A stretch of 64,000 bases of DNA, taken from positions 1,178,001 through 1,242,000 of the forward strand of contig NZ_AP012541.1 in assembly GCF_000829035.1 (NCBI RefSeq). Direction: 5' to 3'. Positions 35,601-44,061 of this stretch are shown one piece after another. Numbering within the stretch: the first letter of the stretch is position 1; each line of letters begins with the position of its first letter. This stretch comes from Lacticaseibacillus paracasei subsp. paracasei (GTDB taxonomy: Bacteria > Bacillota > Bacilli > Lactobacillales > Lactobacillaceae). The notes under the pieces were generated by a model. It saw only the letters and a list, made by a program, of their open reading frames with translations. It had not been told where the DNA came from and made no database searches. A program made the position numbers and the translations under genes.

Positions 35601-36458
35601 ATGACCAAAAAAATTGCAATTGTCGTTGATTCGGGTTCTGATGTCCCTCAAAGTGTTCTTGATGAAAATAAAAATATTGCAGTCGTACCGCTGAATATTA
35701 CTATGAATGGGCATAATTACCTTGATGCAGTTGATATCACACCGGATGAATTTTATTCGGCGCTAGCAACGGCAGAAACATTGCCGCAGACTTCAAGTCC
35801 GTCACCGCAAGCTGCCAAAGAGGCGATGGATAGGCTGTTCGCGGCTGGTTATCAGCAAATCCTCGGTATCACAATTTCGAGCGCGTTGTCTGTGACGAAC
35901 AACGTCTTTCAATTGGCCGCGCAAGATTTTCCCGCTGACACCGTAACCATTCTTGACACAAAAAGCATCGGCATTGGCAGTGGCATCCAAGCAGCCTATG
36001 CCGCATCATTGATCAATGCAGGGGAATCCTTTCAGGACGTGATTGCAAAAGTTCGTGCCTCAATCGTCAAAAGTCGGATTTATTTCTACGTGCCAACCTT
36101 GAAGTACCTCAGTGCCGGCGGTCGAATCGGCCGAGTGGCAGGTCTTGTCGGTTCGGTTTTGCACATTAAACCGGTGATCTCATGTGATCCAGAAGGTGTC
36201 TACTACCCTCTTTTTAAGGCGCGATCTGAAGATAAAGCGATTCGGAAATTGGTTGAACAAGTCAAAACAGATTGCTTAAATAGCGCTCATTATCGTCTAG
36301 GAGTTGCCCATGGTCAAAATCCAGCTTTGGTTAAAAAGTTGGCAGAAAAATTGCGCGAAGTGACTGGTCGACCGGTTGATTTTATTGGTGAGATCTCGCC
36401 GTCATTGGGGGTTCATACAGGACCGGGACTGATTGGGGCGACAGTTCAGTCGTATTAA
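35601..36458 (+). CDS. DegV family fatty-acid-binding protein
   Basis: 285 residues. The N-terminal IAIVVDSGSDVPQSVLDE, the ETLPQTSSPSPQAAKEAMD lipid-head pocket region near 62-82, GITISSALSVTNN, and RIGRVAGLVGSVLHIKPV near 180-200 are diagnostic. DegV/FakB proteins present fatty acids to the FakA kinase for phospholipid synthesis. AAGGAGG precedes ATG 35601. A strong terminator separates it from the convergent two-component genes. Confidence 0.93.
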   Translation: MTKKIAIVVDSGSDVPQSVLDENKNIAVVPLNITMNGHNYLDAVDITPDEFYSALATAETLPQTSSPSPQAAKEAMDRLFAAGYQQILGITISSALSVTNNVFQLAAQDFPADTVTILDTKSIGIGSGIQAAYAASLINAGESFQDVIAKVRASIVKSRIYFYVPTLKYLSAGGRIGRVAGLVGSVLHIKPVISCDPEGVYYPLFKARSEDKAIRKLVEQVKTDCLNSAHYRLGVAHGQNPALVKKLAEKLREVTGRPVDFIGEISPSLGVHTGPGLIGATVQSY

Positions 36459-36510
36459 GGTGTTACAAAAATAAGTCACGCCTCTCAAGCTTTACCTAAA
36501 ACGAAAAGCA

Positions 36511-36561
36511 GATCAAAATTGCCCGTTTCTCAATTTGTTGAGAAACGGGCAATTTTGATTT
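36511..36561. terminator. Strong bidirectional terminator
   Basis: ATCAAAATTGCCCGTTTCTC pairs with its exact inverse across a short TTTGTT-type loop. It separates convergent degV-like and response regulator genes. Confidence 0.9.
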
Positions 36562-36571
36562 GATAAAACAG

Positions 36572-37180
36572 TCATTCCAACCACTTATTCTTCTTAGCCA
36601 TCTGCACGGCCTCAATTCGATTATGAACACCGAGCTTACTGAAAATAGCGGACAAATAGTTACGAACGGTTCCTTCTGAGAGAAATAGCGAGGCAGCAAT
36701 TTGTTTTGACGATAAGCCGCTGGCGACTGCTGCCAAAACAGCGAGTTCGCGGTCGGTGAGGGGATTGCTTTCAGCCGTCACCATATTCGTGACTAATTCC
36801 GGGGCGTAAACCGTTTGGCCCGTCATCACTTTTCGAATAACGTCAATCAAATCATCACTGGGGCTGTCTTTGAGTAGATAACCATTTACTTGGGCAGCAA
36901 TGGCGCGTTCAAAGTAGGCTTTTTGCGCGAAGGTCGTTAAAATAATGACTTTTGTTTCTAACTCGCTCCCGTGAATCTTATCGGCAACGTCCAGTCCGGT
37001 TAACTTGGGCATCTCGATATCCAGAACGGCAACGTCCGGTTTGAGTTGTTGAATGTCCTGCCATGCTTTTGCGCCATCACCAGCACTGCCTAGTACGTGT
37101 AAATCATCTTCCAAGTCTAGTAGCTGGGTGAGGGCGGAGTTTAACATGCTTTGATCTTCTGCGAGATATAAGGTAATCAT
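36572..37180 (-). CDS. NarL/LuxR-type response regulator (DesR-like)
   Basis: 202 residues. The receiver has Asp in DVAVLDIEMPKLTG (about 54) and Lys in GYLLKDSPSDDLI. The C-terminal LuxR helix-turn-helix is LTDRELAVLAAVASGLSSKQIAASLFLSEGTVRNYLSAIFSKL. It is the partner of the kinase ending 1 base away. The block runs ABC ATPase, permease, kinase, regulator in one direction, so the pair likely controls that transporter and itself. Confidence 0.94.
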   Translation of the reverse strand: MITLYLAEDQSMLNSALTQLLDLEDDLHVLGSAGDGAKAWQDIQQLKPDVAVLDIEMPKLTGLDVADKIHGSELETKVIILTTFAQKAYFERAIAAQVNGYLLKDSPSDDLIDVIRKVMTGQTVYAPELVTNMVTAESNPLTDRELAVLAAVASGLSSKQIAASLFLSEGTVRNYLSAIFSKLGVHNRIEAVQMAKKNKWLE

Positions 37181-37181
37181 A

Positions 37182-38294
37182 TTAGAATCGCACCTCCTTT
37201 GGTAGTGTTAATGAAACGAGGGTGCCTTGGCGATTATGGTCAATGCTAAACGTGCCATCAGCTTCGTGCATGTGACTGCGCATGCCGCTAATACCATTGG
37301 AACCAGCCCGAACATAATTTTTGGCTTTGCCGTCATCTTGAACAGTTACGGAATAGGTGTTGGCTGTCTGAAAAAAAGTGATTTCAACTTGATGGGCTTG
37401 TGCATGGCGAATGACATTCGTGATGGCTTCTGTCATGACGGCACTAAACTGACTTTGAACCTTAGTTGGCCATTCAGTCGCCTCGTTTTCCCCGCTAGTG
37501 AGCAAAATGACATCAGCTTCAGCGAGATTGTTTCCTTGGGACAACAACATTTCACTGAGGGACTGCTGGTGAAGATCATTCACAATTGCTCGTACGAGTT
37601 GCAAATCATTACGACTTGTTTGCGCGATATCATCCAGTTCCTGTGCCACTCGCTCCGGAGCTTTGACAAGTAACTTTTTCGCCAATTCGGTTTTTAAGGT
37701 GATCATCGAAAAACTCTGACCGAGCGTATCGTGCAAATCCCGCGCGATCCGTTCTCGTTCGCCACGTTGAATGACCACTTGCAGCCGGCGGTTCGTTTGC
37801 CGGAGTTGCCGCTGATGGATGACTGATCGGGAAAAAGTATACGCCAGCATTGGCGACGCAATCGGGAAAATGAGTCCTGAGATTTCGCCAAATGATGACT
37901 GAAAGATGCCTGGTTGCGCTAAATTAGCACGCCACAGGCCAATACCGATGATGACATAGTATGCTGAAGCAAACCACCGAAAATATTTTCGCGGATACCA
38001 GCCCAACATAAAAGAAACCTGCCATCCCGGGAAGATCAGCATGTAGTTGTTGAAAGCAAAAATCGAAAATAGCCCTGTAATGCCTAATTCAAGCGGTATC
38101 GTGACAGGGAGCCATCGATCAATTTCATTGACGAGTATGTAGACAATGAGAAATAGGACAGACAAGCCCAGCCAAAACCAATCAGCTTCTGATTTAACGG
38201 GGATGAACTCAGCCATGATCGCAGGCAAATAGACCAGCCAAATATAGCTGGTCCATTCTAGATTTTTAATGCGTGTGATTAACTTACGCCTCAC
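37182..38294 (-). CDS. HisKA_3 sensor kinase (DesK-like)
   Basis: About 370 residues. An N-terminal half with five or so transmembrane segments is followed by the dimerisation/phosphoacceptor region RERIARDLHDTLGQSFSMITLK and an HATPase domain with NVIRHAQA and NGISGMRSHM. DesK-type kinases sense membrane state; related ones sit with ABC-2 exporters. The start is unsure. GTG 38294 has AAAGGG about 12 bases upstream; ATG 38321 has no site. Either start lies inside the permease gene, so translation is coupled. Confidence 0.88.
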   Translation of the reverse strand: MRRKLITRIKNLEWTSYIWLVYLPAIMAEFIPVKSEADWFWLGLSVLFLIVYILVNEIDRWLPVTIPLELGITGLFSIFAFNNYMLIFPGWQVSFMLGWYPRKYFRWFASAYYVIIGIGLWRANLAQPGIFQSSFGEISGLIFPIASPMLAYTFSRSVIHQRQLRQTNRRLQVVIQRGERERIARDLHDTLGQSFSMITLKTELAKKLLVKAPERVAQELDDIAQTSRNDLQLVRAIVNDLHQQSLSEMLLSQGNNLAEADVILLTSGENEATEWPTKVQSQFSAVMTEAITNVIRHAQAHQVEITFFQTANTYSVTVQDDGKAKNYVRAGSNGISGMRSHMHEADGTFSIDHNRQGTLVSLTLPKEVRF

Positions 38295-39048
38295 CCAAGG
38301 CCACGCCCTTTCGCTGTTCATGCTTTGAGAGCACGACCACCAGTAAACCAGTCACCACAAACCAAGCAGCAATGCCCAGCAAATTCGTTAAGTCTACTTT
38401 AGCACGGGAAGTGAGTTGATTTAATAGCTGATTCACAAAATAAGTGGGCGTGAGTTCGCCAATTGATTGTAACCACTTAGGTAACATGTTGATGGGCCAC
38501 CACAAGCCGCTAACAATCGCCATGGGGAAAGTGATGAGGTTGCTGGCAAGACTGAGCGTTTCATATCTGCGAATGTACGATAAGCCGATGCCGATCAACA
38601 TAATGGGCAATTGTCCGATCAAAACGACACCAAATAGCGAGAGCCATTGATCGAAATGAAGACTAACACCGTTAATGCCAACAGCTAAACTACCCATCAC
38701 AGCAACTGAGAACAGACTCATCATTAACATCCAGAAAGCGACTGAAAGATAGTAGGGAAAGGTACCGTGAGCAGATAAGCTCAAGAAAGTAACAAGCCCT
38801 TGGTCACGGTCTCGTTTCAGAATCGCGGCAATTCCGAAGAGGGCACTAATCAGAACACTATAAACGATCATGCTATCCATATAACTTATATAGAACGGCT
38901 TCATTTGTGCTGAAGAGCCGCTGGCCATGACTTTTGTGAAGAGCAAATAGAAGCCAGCCGGCATTAACAGCGAAAAGAAGATATAGGAAAAGTTACGTAA
39001 AATTAATCGTTTGCCATCAAAGGCGAGTTGCGTTTTAAAAGTTTTCAT
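38284..39048 (-). CDS. ABC-2 type permease
   Basis: 254 residues with six hydrophobic segments, the first at about 20-38. The region WWPINMLPKWLQSIGELTPTYFVNQLLNQL near 170-200 is the typical ABC-2 loop preceding the last helix. It overlaps the ATPase gene upstream by 4 bases. It forms an exporter with that ATPase. Substrate unknown: lipid-, peptide- or drug-related transport all fit. Confidence 0.9.
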   Translation of the reverse strand: MKTFKTQLAFDGKRLILRNFSYIFFSLLMPAGFYLLFTKVMASGSSAQMKPFYISYMDSMIVYSVLISALFGIAAILKRDRDQGLVTFLSLSAHGTFPYYLSVAFWMLMMSLFSVAVMGSLAVGINGVSLHFDQWLSLFGVVLIGQLPIMLIGIGLSYIRRYETLSLASNLITFPMAIVSGLWWPINMLPKWLQSIGELTPTYFVNQLLNQLTSRAKVDLTNLLGIAAWFVVTGLLVVVLSKHEQRKGVALGEA

Positions 39049-39932
39049 TTTTCGTCGTCCTTCCCAGTCAATTGTAAAAAGATATCCTCCAGCGATTCCC
39101 GGGTCACGCTGACTTGATGAAGCCGATCCAACATGGGTGCCAAGGCTCGGAGTGTTTGATCACCATCTGTGCTATGGATGATTAGTTTGGGGGTAACAGG
39201 TTGGATGCTATCCACTGCTGGCAATCCATTGAAAATCGCTGGCTGCAAATCGGTTTCGCAGGTAATGGTGGCCCCAAGATGCTGCTTTTGAAGCGCTTGG
39301 AGGGAGCCATTAAAGACAAAGCGACCGTTTTGCAGAATCAACAGCCGATCAGCAACTTGCTGAATCTCTTCAAGATAGTGACTGGTAATCACCATCGTTT
39401 TACCTTGCTGCCGTAGTTGTTCAATTTGAGTCCAAAAAGCTTTGCGAGATTGCGCATCCATGCCAACGGTTGGCTCGTCTAAAAACAGCAAATCAGGATT
39501 GCCAACGAGCGCAACAGCGAACGTGATTCGCCGCAACTGACCGCCGGAAAGACTGCCTAGCCGTTGTGGTTTCAAATCGCTTAAATGAAACTCATTCAAC
39601 AAAGCATCCGGGTCAAGTGCACGAGGTGATTGCGCCGCGGCAAGCTGCATCAGGTCCCCGACGGTTGTGCCTGCAATCACCATGTCACCTTGGAGCATTG
39701 AACCAAGACGAACTTTACTATCAGGCGCACCTGGGCGCTGACCAAAAACGCTGACTTCCCCAGTACCTGCTAAAAGACCGAGTAAAATATTCAGAAATGT
39801 GGTTTTACCAGCACCATTGGCCCCAATTAAGCCGACAATTTCACCTGGCTGAACCGTCAAATTAATGTCTTTTAGGACTGTTTTGTCACCGTAGCTAAAT
39901 TTTAAATGTTCTGCTTGAATTACTGTGGTCAT
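39045..39932 (-). CDS. ABC transporter ATP-binding protein (exporter type)
   Basis: 295 residues. Walker A is GANGAGKTT (about 37-45), the signature SLSGGQLRRITFAVAL near 130, and Walker B DLLFLDEPTVGMDAQSRK near 152. A C-terminal regulatory stretch of about 80 residues follows. The start is ATG 39932, 8 bases after GGAGG; two earlier in-frame ATG codons precede that site. First gene of the four-gene ABC/two-component operon. Confidence 0.93.
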   Translation of the reverse strand: MTTVIQAEHLKFSYGDKTVLKDINLTVQPGEIVGLIGANGAGKTTFLNILLGLLAGTGEVSVFGQRPGAPDSKVRLGSMLQGDMVIAGTTVGDLMQLAAAQSPRALDPDALLNEFHLSDLKPQRLGSLSGGQLRRITFAVALVGNPDLLFLDEPTVGMDAQSRKAFWTQIEQLRQQGKTMVITSHYLEEIQQVADRLLILQNGRFVFNGSLQALQKQHLGATITCETDLQPAIFNGLPAVDSIQPVTPKLIIHSTDGDQTLRALAPMLDRLHQVSVTRESLEDIFLQLTGKDDEK

Positions 39933-40068
39933 TTCGTCCACCTCCATCATTGATACTACGCGGTGGGTGGGCTAGCCAGTAGTCGCGAATGTCATGAATG
40001 GCATGTGACAAATGTCATGATCCCTATGAAAAAGAGCCTATCTTTGAATTTAACCAAGCATGATCAAT

Positions 40069-40117
40069 AAAAAGCGGCTATCTGAAAGCTTAGTGAGGCT
40101 TCGCAGGTAGTCGCTTT
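40069..40117 (-). terminator. Terminator of the Ser-rich membrane protein gene
   Basis: On the minus strand AAAGCGACTACCTG pairs with CAGATAGCCGCTTTT, with a loop of about 18 bases. Confidence 0.65.
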
Positions 40118-40129
40118 AGTTGTAGCGCA

Positions 40130-41356
40130 CTATAGCGGTATATCCGCCCCTTGATGCAAGCCTTTCTTAGTCTGATCGAAACTTTTATCGGACTTAAAGG
40201 CCCCAATGAGCTGCCGCATGTTCATGTCACTGTCACGTATTTCAGGCATGCTAGGCCGCAAAGTGGTACCGGAAACCGTGAGGCTGTATTGACTAGCAAG
40301 ACTGGTAATAGGCGTTTTGGACTGATACATATTGTAGAAGGCAACCTGCTCACCATCAATCAGGGCATAAAACATATAGTCTGTCTGATTGACCGAAGGG
40401 ATAAACTCAGAGAACACGATGAGTTTGCTGCTAGATCCCGGGACGAGATGATAACTGTAGGTTTCACTAGTACTGTTTGCGTAGTCAGCGACTTCGGATT
40501 GTTGTAAGCCGTTGAGGGTCCAGTAAGCCGTGAAGAACAAGGCCGCCCGGTCAGCGTCTGTCAGACCCGCTAGCTCACTGGCAGGTGCAAGTGGTGCTGT
40601 TTTCATAGCATCAATCGGGTAGGTGGTGTCGATATTTTGCGTCCATGAACTTGAAGTGGCCGATTCATTGGTGATTTCGGACGAGGCACTTGCGGCGGAG
40701 GCACTGCTGCTAGATACCGTCCTTGGTAGGCGCGTTTGTGAAGCCATCTCTGACGCGACTGGCAACCAGTTAAAGGCACCAGTTAAAGCCAGAAAAATGG
40801 CACCGACCATCAAAATTCCCTGGAGACTGATCCGGAGTTGATATTGTCGTTTCAATAAATGCTTCGGCGTCCAATAAAGGTCCGTTGCATCGCTATCATG
40901 GTCTTGATCCGCTTTTTCAAGTAGCTGAAATAACCACTGCGTCAGGTAAAACCAGATCATGCGACTGATCAACGCTAAGGCCATACCACCAAAAAGAAAG
41001 ATGTTTTGAATCTCGTTGTTTGAGGCCGCGAGCATTTCGGCTAGTCGAAGTCCGAATGGTGACGTCATCAGGTCAGCGGAAAATGCGTCTTGGTAATGCA
41101 TGACAATTGCTGTTACGAGGCCAATTGCCGCGAGTATATCCAGAACAATGGCAACGAGTCGCCAGTTGCGTTTGCTAGGATGAGATCGGTAGATACCGCG
41201 CACATAGACAATTCGGGCACCGCGGACTTGGCTAGGAAACATCATCTTGTGCTGCTCAAGCTGAATATCCACGATTCGGTTGGTGTTGAGATGTTGTAAC
41301 GCGATCACTACTAAGACGGCAATCATAAAAAGACTGAGAATAAAATAGAAAATCAT
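40130..41356 (-). CDS. Uncharacterised membrane protein with Ser-rich extracellular domain
   Basis: 408 residues from ATG 41356, which follows AAAGGAGAAC; the frame upstream runs further but has no ribosome site. Transmembrane segments lie near 3-20, 73-93, 118-140 and 185-205. Then comes a Ser/Ala-rich linker (SSSSASAASASSE) and an extracellular C-terminal domain of about 160 residues with no family I recognise. Probably a surface or sensor protein. It is divergent from the MerR gene, which could control it. Confidence 0.75.
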   Translation of the reverse strand: MIFYFILSLFMIAVLVVIALQHLNTNRIVDIQLEQHKMMFPSQVRGARIVYVRGIYRSHPSKRNWRLVAIVLDILAAIGLVTAIVMHYQDAFSADLMTSPFGLRLAEMLAASNNEIQNIFLFGGMALALISRMIWFYLTQWLFQLLEKADQDHDSDATDLYWTPKHLLKRQYQLRISLQGILMVGAIFLALTGAFNWLPVASEMASQTRLPRTVSSSSASAASASSEITNESATSSSWTQNIDTTYPIDAMKTAPLAPASELAGLTDADRAALFFTAYWTLNGLQQSEVADYANSTSETYSYHLVPGSSSKLIVFSEFIPSVNQTDYMFYALIDGEQVAFYNMYQSKTPITSLASQYSLTVSGTTLRPSMPEIRDSDMNMRQLIGAFKSDKSFDQTKKGLHQGADIPL

Positions 41357-41553
41357 GGGGTTCTCCTTTGCTGCATAGCGGCTTAAGCAGATGGCGATCA
41401 CTGTTTTTACAGATGCGGTGTAACGATTAAAAAAGTTGTTGACAGACATCATGATAATTAGATCTAGGAATAGCTTGTCGATCATTTTCTAGTCCTTGAC
41501 CTTGATGTATACTCCAATGTTATTCTGATGACACGAAAAAAGGGGATTTTCTT

Positions 41554-41958
41554 ATGAATATTAGGACATGTGCGCATCAATCCGGTGTTAGCAAAGATAC
41601 GTTGAGGTTTTATGAAAAGATTGGCTTGATTGTGCCATCAAGGGGTGAAAATCATTATCGCGATTATACCCCAGATGATGTGGTTAAGTTGCAGATCACG
41701 CGAAATTTAAAAGCGGTTGGGTTGTCTTTAAATGAAATCAGCATGATATTGCGAATGTACGATGCGCCAGTGACAAAGGCTTGTCGCGAAGATACCTTGG
41801 CCATTTTGCAAAGTTATCGCGAAGTCTTTAAACGCCGGGCGAAGCTGGATCTTGCCCTTAGCAACATAGCGTTTGATATGACCACTGCCATTAAAATGCA
41901 GGCGTGGGATGATGCAATGATGACATTATTTAAAAAGATAGGGGCACTTAATGATTAA
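41554..41958 (+). CDS. MerR-family regulator
   Basis: 134 residues. The N-terminal MerR helix-turn-helix (NIRTCAHQSGVSKDTLRFYEKIGLIVPSR) and wing are followed by a dimerisation coil. It lacks the Cys pattern of metal sensors, so it may respond to small molecules. The next gene overlaps it by 8 bases; the pair is one operon. AAAAAAGGGGAT precedes the ATG. Confidence 0.92.
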   Translation: MNIRTCAHQSGVSKDTLRFYEKIGLIVPSRGENHYRDYTPDDVVKLQITRNLKAVGLSLNEISMILRMYDAPVTKACREDTLAILQSYREVFKRRAKLDLALSNIAFDMTTAIKMQAWDDAMMTLFKKIGALND

Positions 41959-42277
41959 AACAATTGCAGATGGGATTCGTTTTCTGTTAGAAATTGCAAC
42001 AGTTGTGTTATTGATCATCGCTGGGTTCAATAGTAACGATCTTGTGGTTAAACTAACTGTGGGTGTGATAGCGCCGGTGCTCGGCATTCTTTTTTGGGGT
42101 CGGTTCATGGCCCCAATGTCGCTTCACAGGTTGCCAACAATTGGCCGGGTGATAACGGAAATACTCATATTTGGGGGAACGTCGTTGGCAACGTATTTGC
42201 TAACAACACATAAAGCCGCATTGATTTATGGCGGCATAGCATTGATAGATACTTTGATTGAGCATCTAATACCGTGA
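41951..42277 (+). CDS. YrdB-like small membrane protein (DUF2568)
   Basis: 108 residues with four hydrophobic segments. The order RFLLEIATVVLLIIAG, VGVIAPVLGILFWGRFMAP and LPTIGRVITEILIFGGTSLATYLL matches DUF2568/YrdB. The function is unknown. It overlaps the MerR stop by 8 bases, which suggests MerR controls it. Confidence 0.85.
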   Translation: MIKTIADGIRFLLEIATVVLLIIAGFNSNDLVVKLTVGVIAPVLGILFWGRFMAPMSLHRLPTIGRVITEILIFGGTSLATYLLTTHKAALIYGGIALIDTLIEHLIP

Positions 42278-42925
42278 GTTGATTTAATTTAACTGGCAGT
42301 AAGTATTTTGTCTTAACGCGTGCATACCTGTGGGTGAAACGCTTTGTATTGCAGAGCTCAAAACTTACCATTTATGACTTCATCATTCACGACCTGTATT
42401 GCTACTGTGCAGGTCACTCTTCTTGTATAATGAATGCAAGTTAGTCAACCAGGTAACAAGAAGGGAACGACTCATCATGGCAGCACCATTAACTGGTCCT
42501 TTGCGTAATCTATTGTTAGCTAGTCAGCTCGGCTTAAGCGTGCACCATCCGTTGGCCGGCTGGTTTGTGCTGACGATTCTTTATCATGATGCTCGTAGTA
42601 GCAGTGAGCCAATTACTTTGAGTTACTTGGCTCGAACGTATAACAACGAATATCTGGATGCGGCCACTGATGAAGACCCGATCGCTGACGATGTTTTGAA
42701 AAAAGTGTTGGATGTCCTTGTGGCCCAAGCTGGGTTGGTCGAGGTTAATCCGCGTAAGGTCCGTGCCCGAATGCGCAGCGGTCAGTATCATATTCGCCAA
42801 TCCTACGTGTATCATATTACGAGCAGCGGTAGCGAATATCTGAAAATGATGCAGAAGGTGGGCTCCTATGCTGTAATTACGGACAAAAATAGTTTGTGCG
42901 ATAATTGACAGATGAGGAATATTTT

Positions 42926-43201
42926 ATGACCAATACAGCTATTCGCTACACCCCCGAATTTAAGCAAACCTTGATTGATCTTCATGAAAAAGGACACTCA
43001 TTCAAAGAACTACATGAAGAATACGGTCCTTCCTTAGACACTATTCGCAAATGGGTTCAGGCGGCCACTGTCATTGCCATTGATCATCAAGGTACTGCTG
43101 TGACCAACGAACAGTTCAAGCAACTTCAAAAAGAAAATCGCCGTTTGAGGGAAGAACTCGATATTTTAAAACGAGCGGCGGTGTTGCTGGCAAAGCGTTG
43201 A
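42926..43201 (+). CDS. IS3-family transposase OrfA
   Basis: 91 residues. A helix-turn-helix (KQTLIDLHEKGHSFKELHEEYG, then SLDTIRKWV) is followed by a leucine-zipper-like coil (QLQKENRRLREELDILKRA). It binds the IS ends. ATG 42926 follows GATGAGGAAT. A T TTA AAA slippery heptamer at 43165-43171, about 35 bases before a GC-rich hairpin, should give a -1 shift into OrfB. Confidence 0.88.
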   Translation: MTNTAIRYTPEFKQTLIDLHEKGHSFKELHEEYGPSLDTIRKWVQAATVIAIDHQGTAVTNEQFKQLQKENRRLREELDILKRAAVLLAKR

Positions 43202-43230
43202 TTCATAGCGGCCGAAAGGCCGCTCTTTTT
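43165..43230 (+). promoter_or_regulatory. Predicted -1 frameshift signal of the IS3 element
   Basis: The slippery site T TTA AAA (43165-43171) is in the OrfA frame; the hairpin AGCGGCC-GAAA-GGCCGCT (43207-43224) and a T tract follow. Confidence 0.6.
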
Positions 43231-44061
43231 ATGATTCAAGATCAATTGAGCCGGGGGCACCGCATCACAGTTATTCTCCGAGCGTTACGGATCCCTTCGA
43301 GTACCTACTATGACTGGTTAAGGTGGCATCCTAAGTCACGAAATCGCCGCCGAATTAAGCTTAAAGAGCTGGTTCAGGTTCTTTGGCAACGTCGAAAGTT
43401 TTACGGATACGTGCGGATTGCTAAACGTATTCGTAAATTACTTAAATGCCGCTTAAGTGACCGCACGATTTGGAAAGTCATGCGTGAATTGGGGATTCAA
43501 TCGACAATGTATCGTAAACGCTCTAAAAAGCCTACCACAACCACTGACATGCCCCAAAAACCTAATTTAATGCGACACCTAGCTGACTTGTCTGAGGTCG
43601 TGACCACCGATATCACCTATATTCAACTGATCAACCAAAACTGGGTTTACCTTGCAACAGCGTATGATCCAAAAGCGAGAAAAGTCTTAGCTTGGCAAGT
43701 GGGTCAACAGATGACACAAGACCTCGCGGTCGCACCGATTCAAGCGTTAATTCACCAAGGTTATACTTTTAAGATGGTTCATAGCGATATGGGTAGTCAA
43801 TATACCAGTCGTTTGTTTGAGACAACATTGACAGATGCGCACCTGCGTCACTCATATTCGCGCAAAGGCAAACCGGCTGATAACGGGCGGATTGAGGCCT
43901 ACCATTCGCTATTGAAACGAGAATGGGTCCGGTTGGAGCAGATCAACTATGAATCAATTTTAGACGTCACTGAATCCATTGCTCGTTACAACACCTTCTA
44001 CAATCATGATCGCGAGACCAACGGTCGCGGTGCTTGCAAAAGAAAGTCAGCAGCTGCATAA
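43198..44061 (+). CDS. IS3-family transposase OrfB (DDE integrase core)
   Basis: About 287 residues. DDE residues lie in TTDITYIQ, MVHSDMGSQYTS and NGRIEAYHSLLKRE. A helix-turn-helix-like N-terminal HTH_21 region precedes the core. It is normally made as an OrfAB fusion through the -1 frameshift; ATG 43231 could start OrfB alone. The frame is intact, so this copy may be active. Confidence 0.9.
   Translation: MIHSGRKAALFMIQDQLSRGHRITVILRALRIPSSTYYDWLRWHPKSRNRRRIKLKELVQVLWQRRKFYGYVRIAKRIRKLLKCRLSDRTIWKVMRELGIQSTMYRKRSKKPTTTTDMPQKPNLMRHLADLSEVVTTDITYIQLINQNWVYLATAYDPKARKVLAWQVGQQMTQDLAVAPIQALIHQGYTFKMVHSDMGSQYTSRLFETTLTDAHLRHSYSRKGKPADNGRIEAYHSLLKREWVRLEQINYESILDVTESIARYNTFYNHDRETNGRGACKRKSAAA

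Noticed and set aside
37227..37673. Plus-strand open frame of 148 codons
   Set aside because: It lies opposite the DesK-like kinase, whose motifs are clear on the minus strand.
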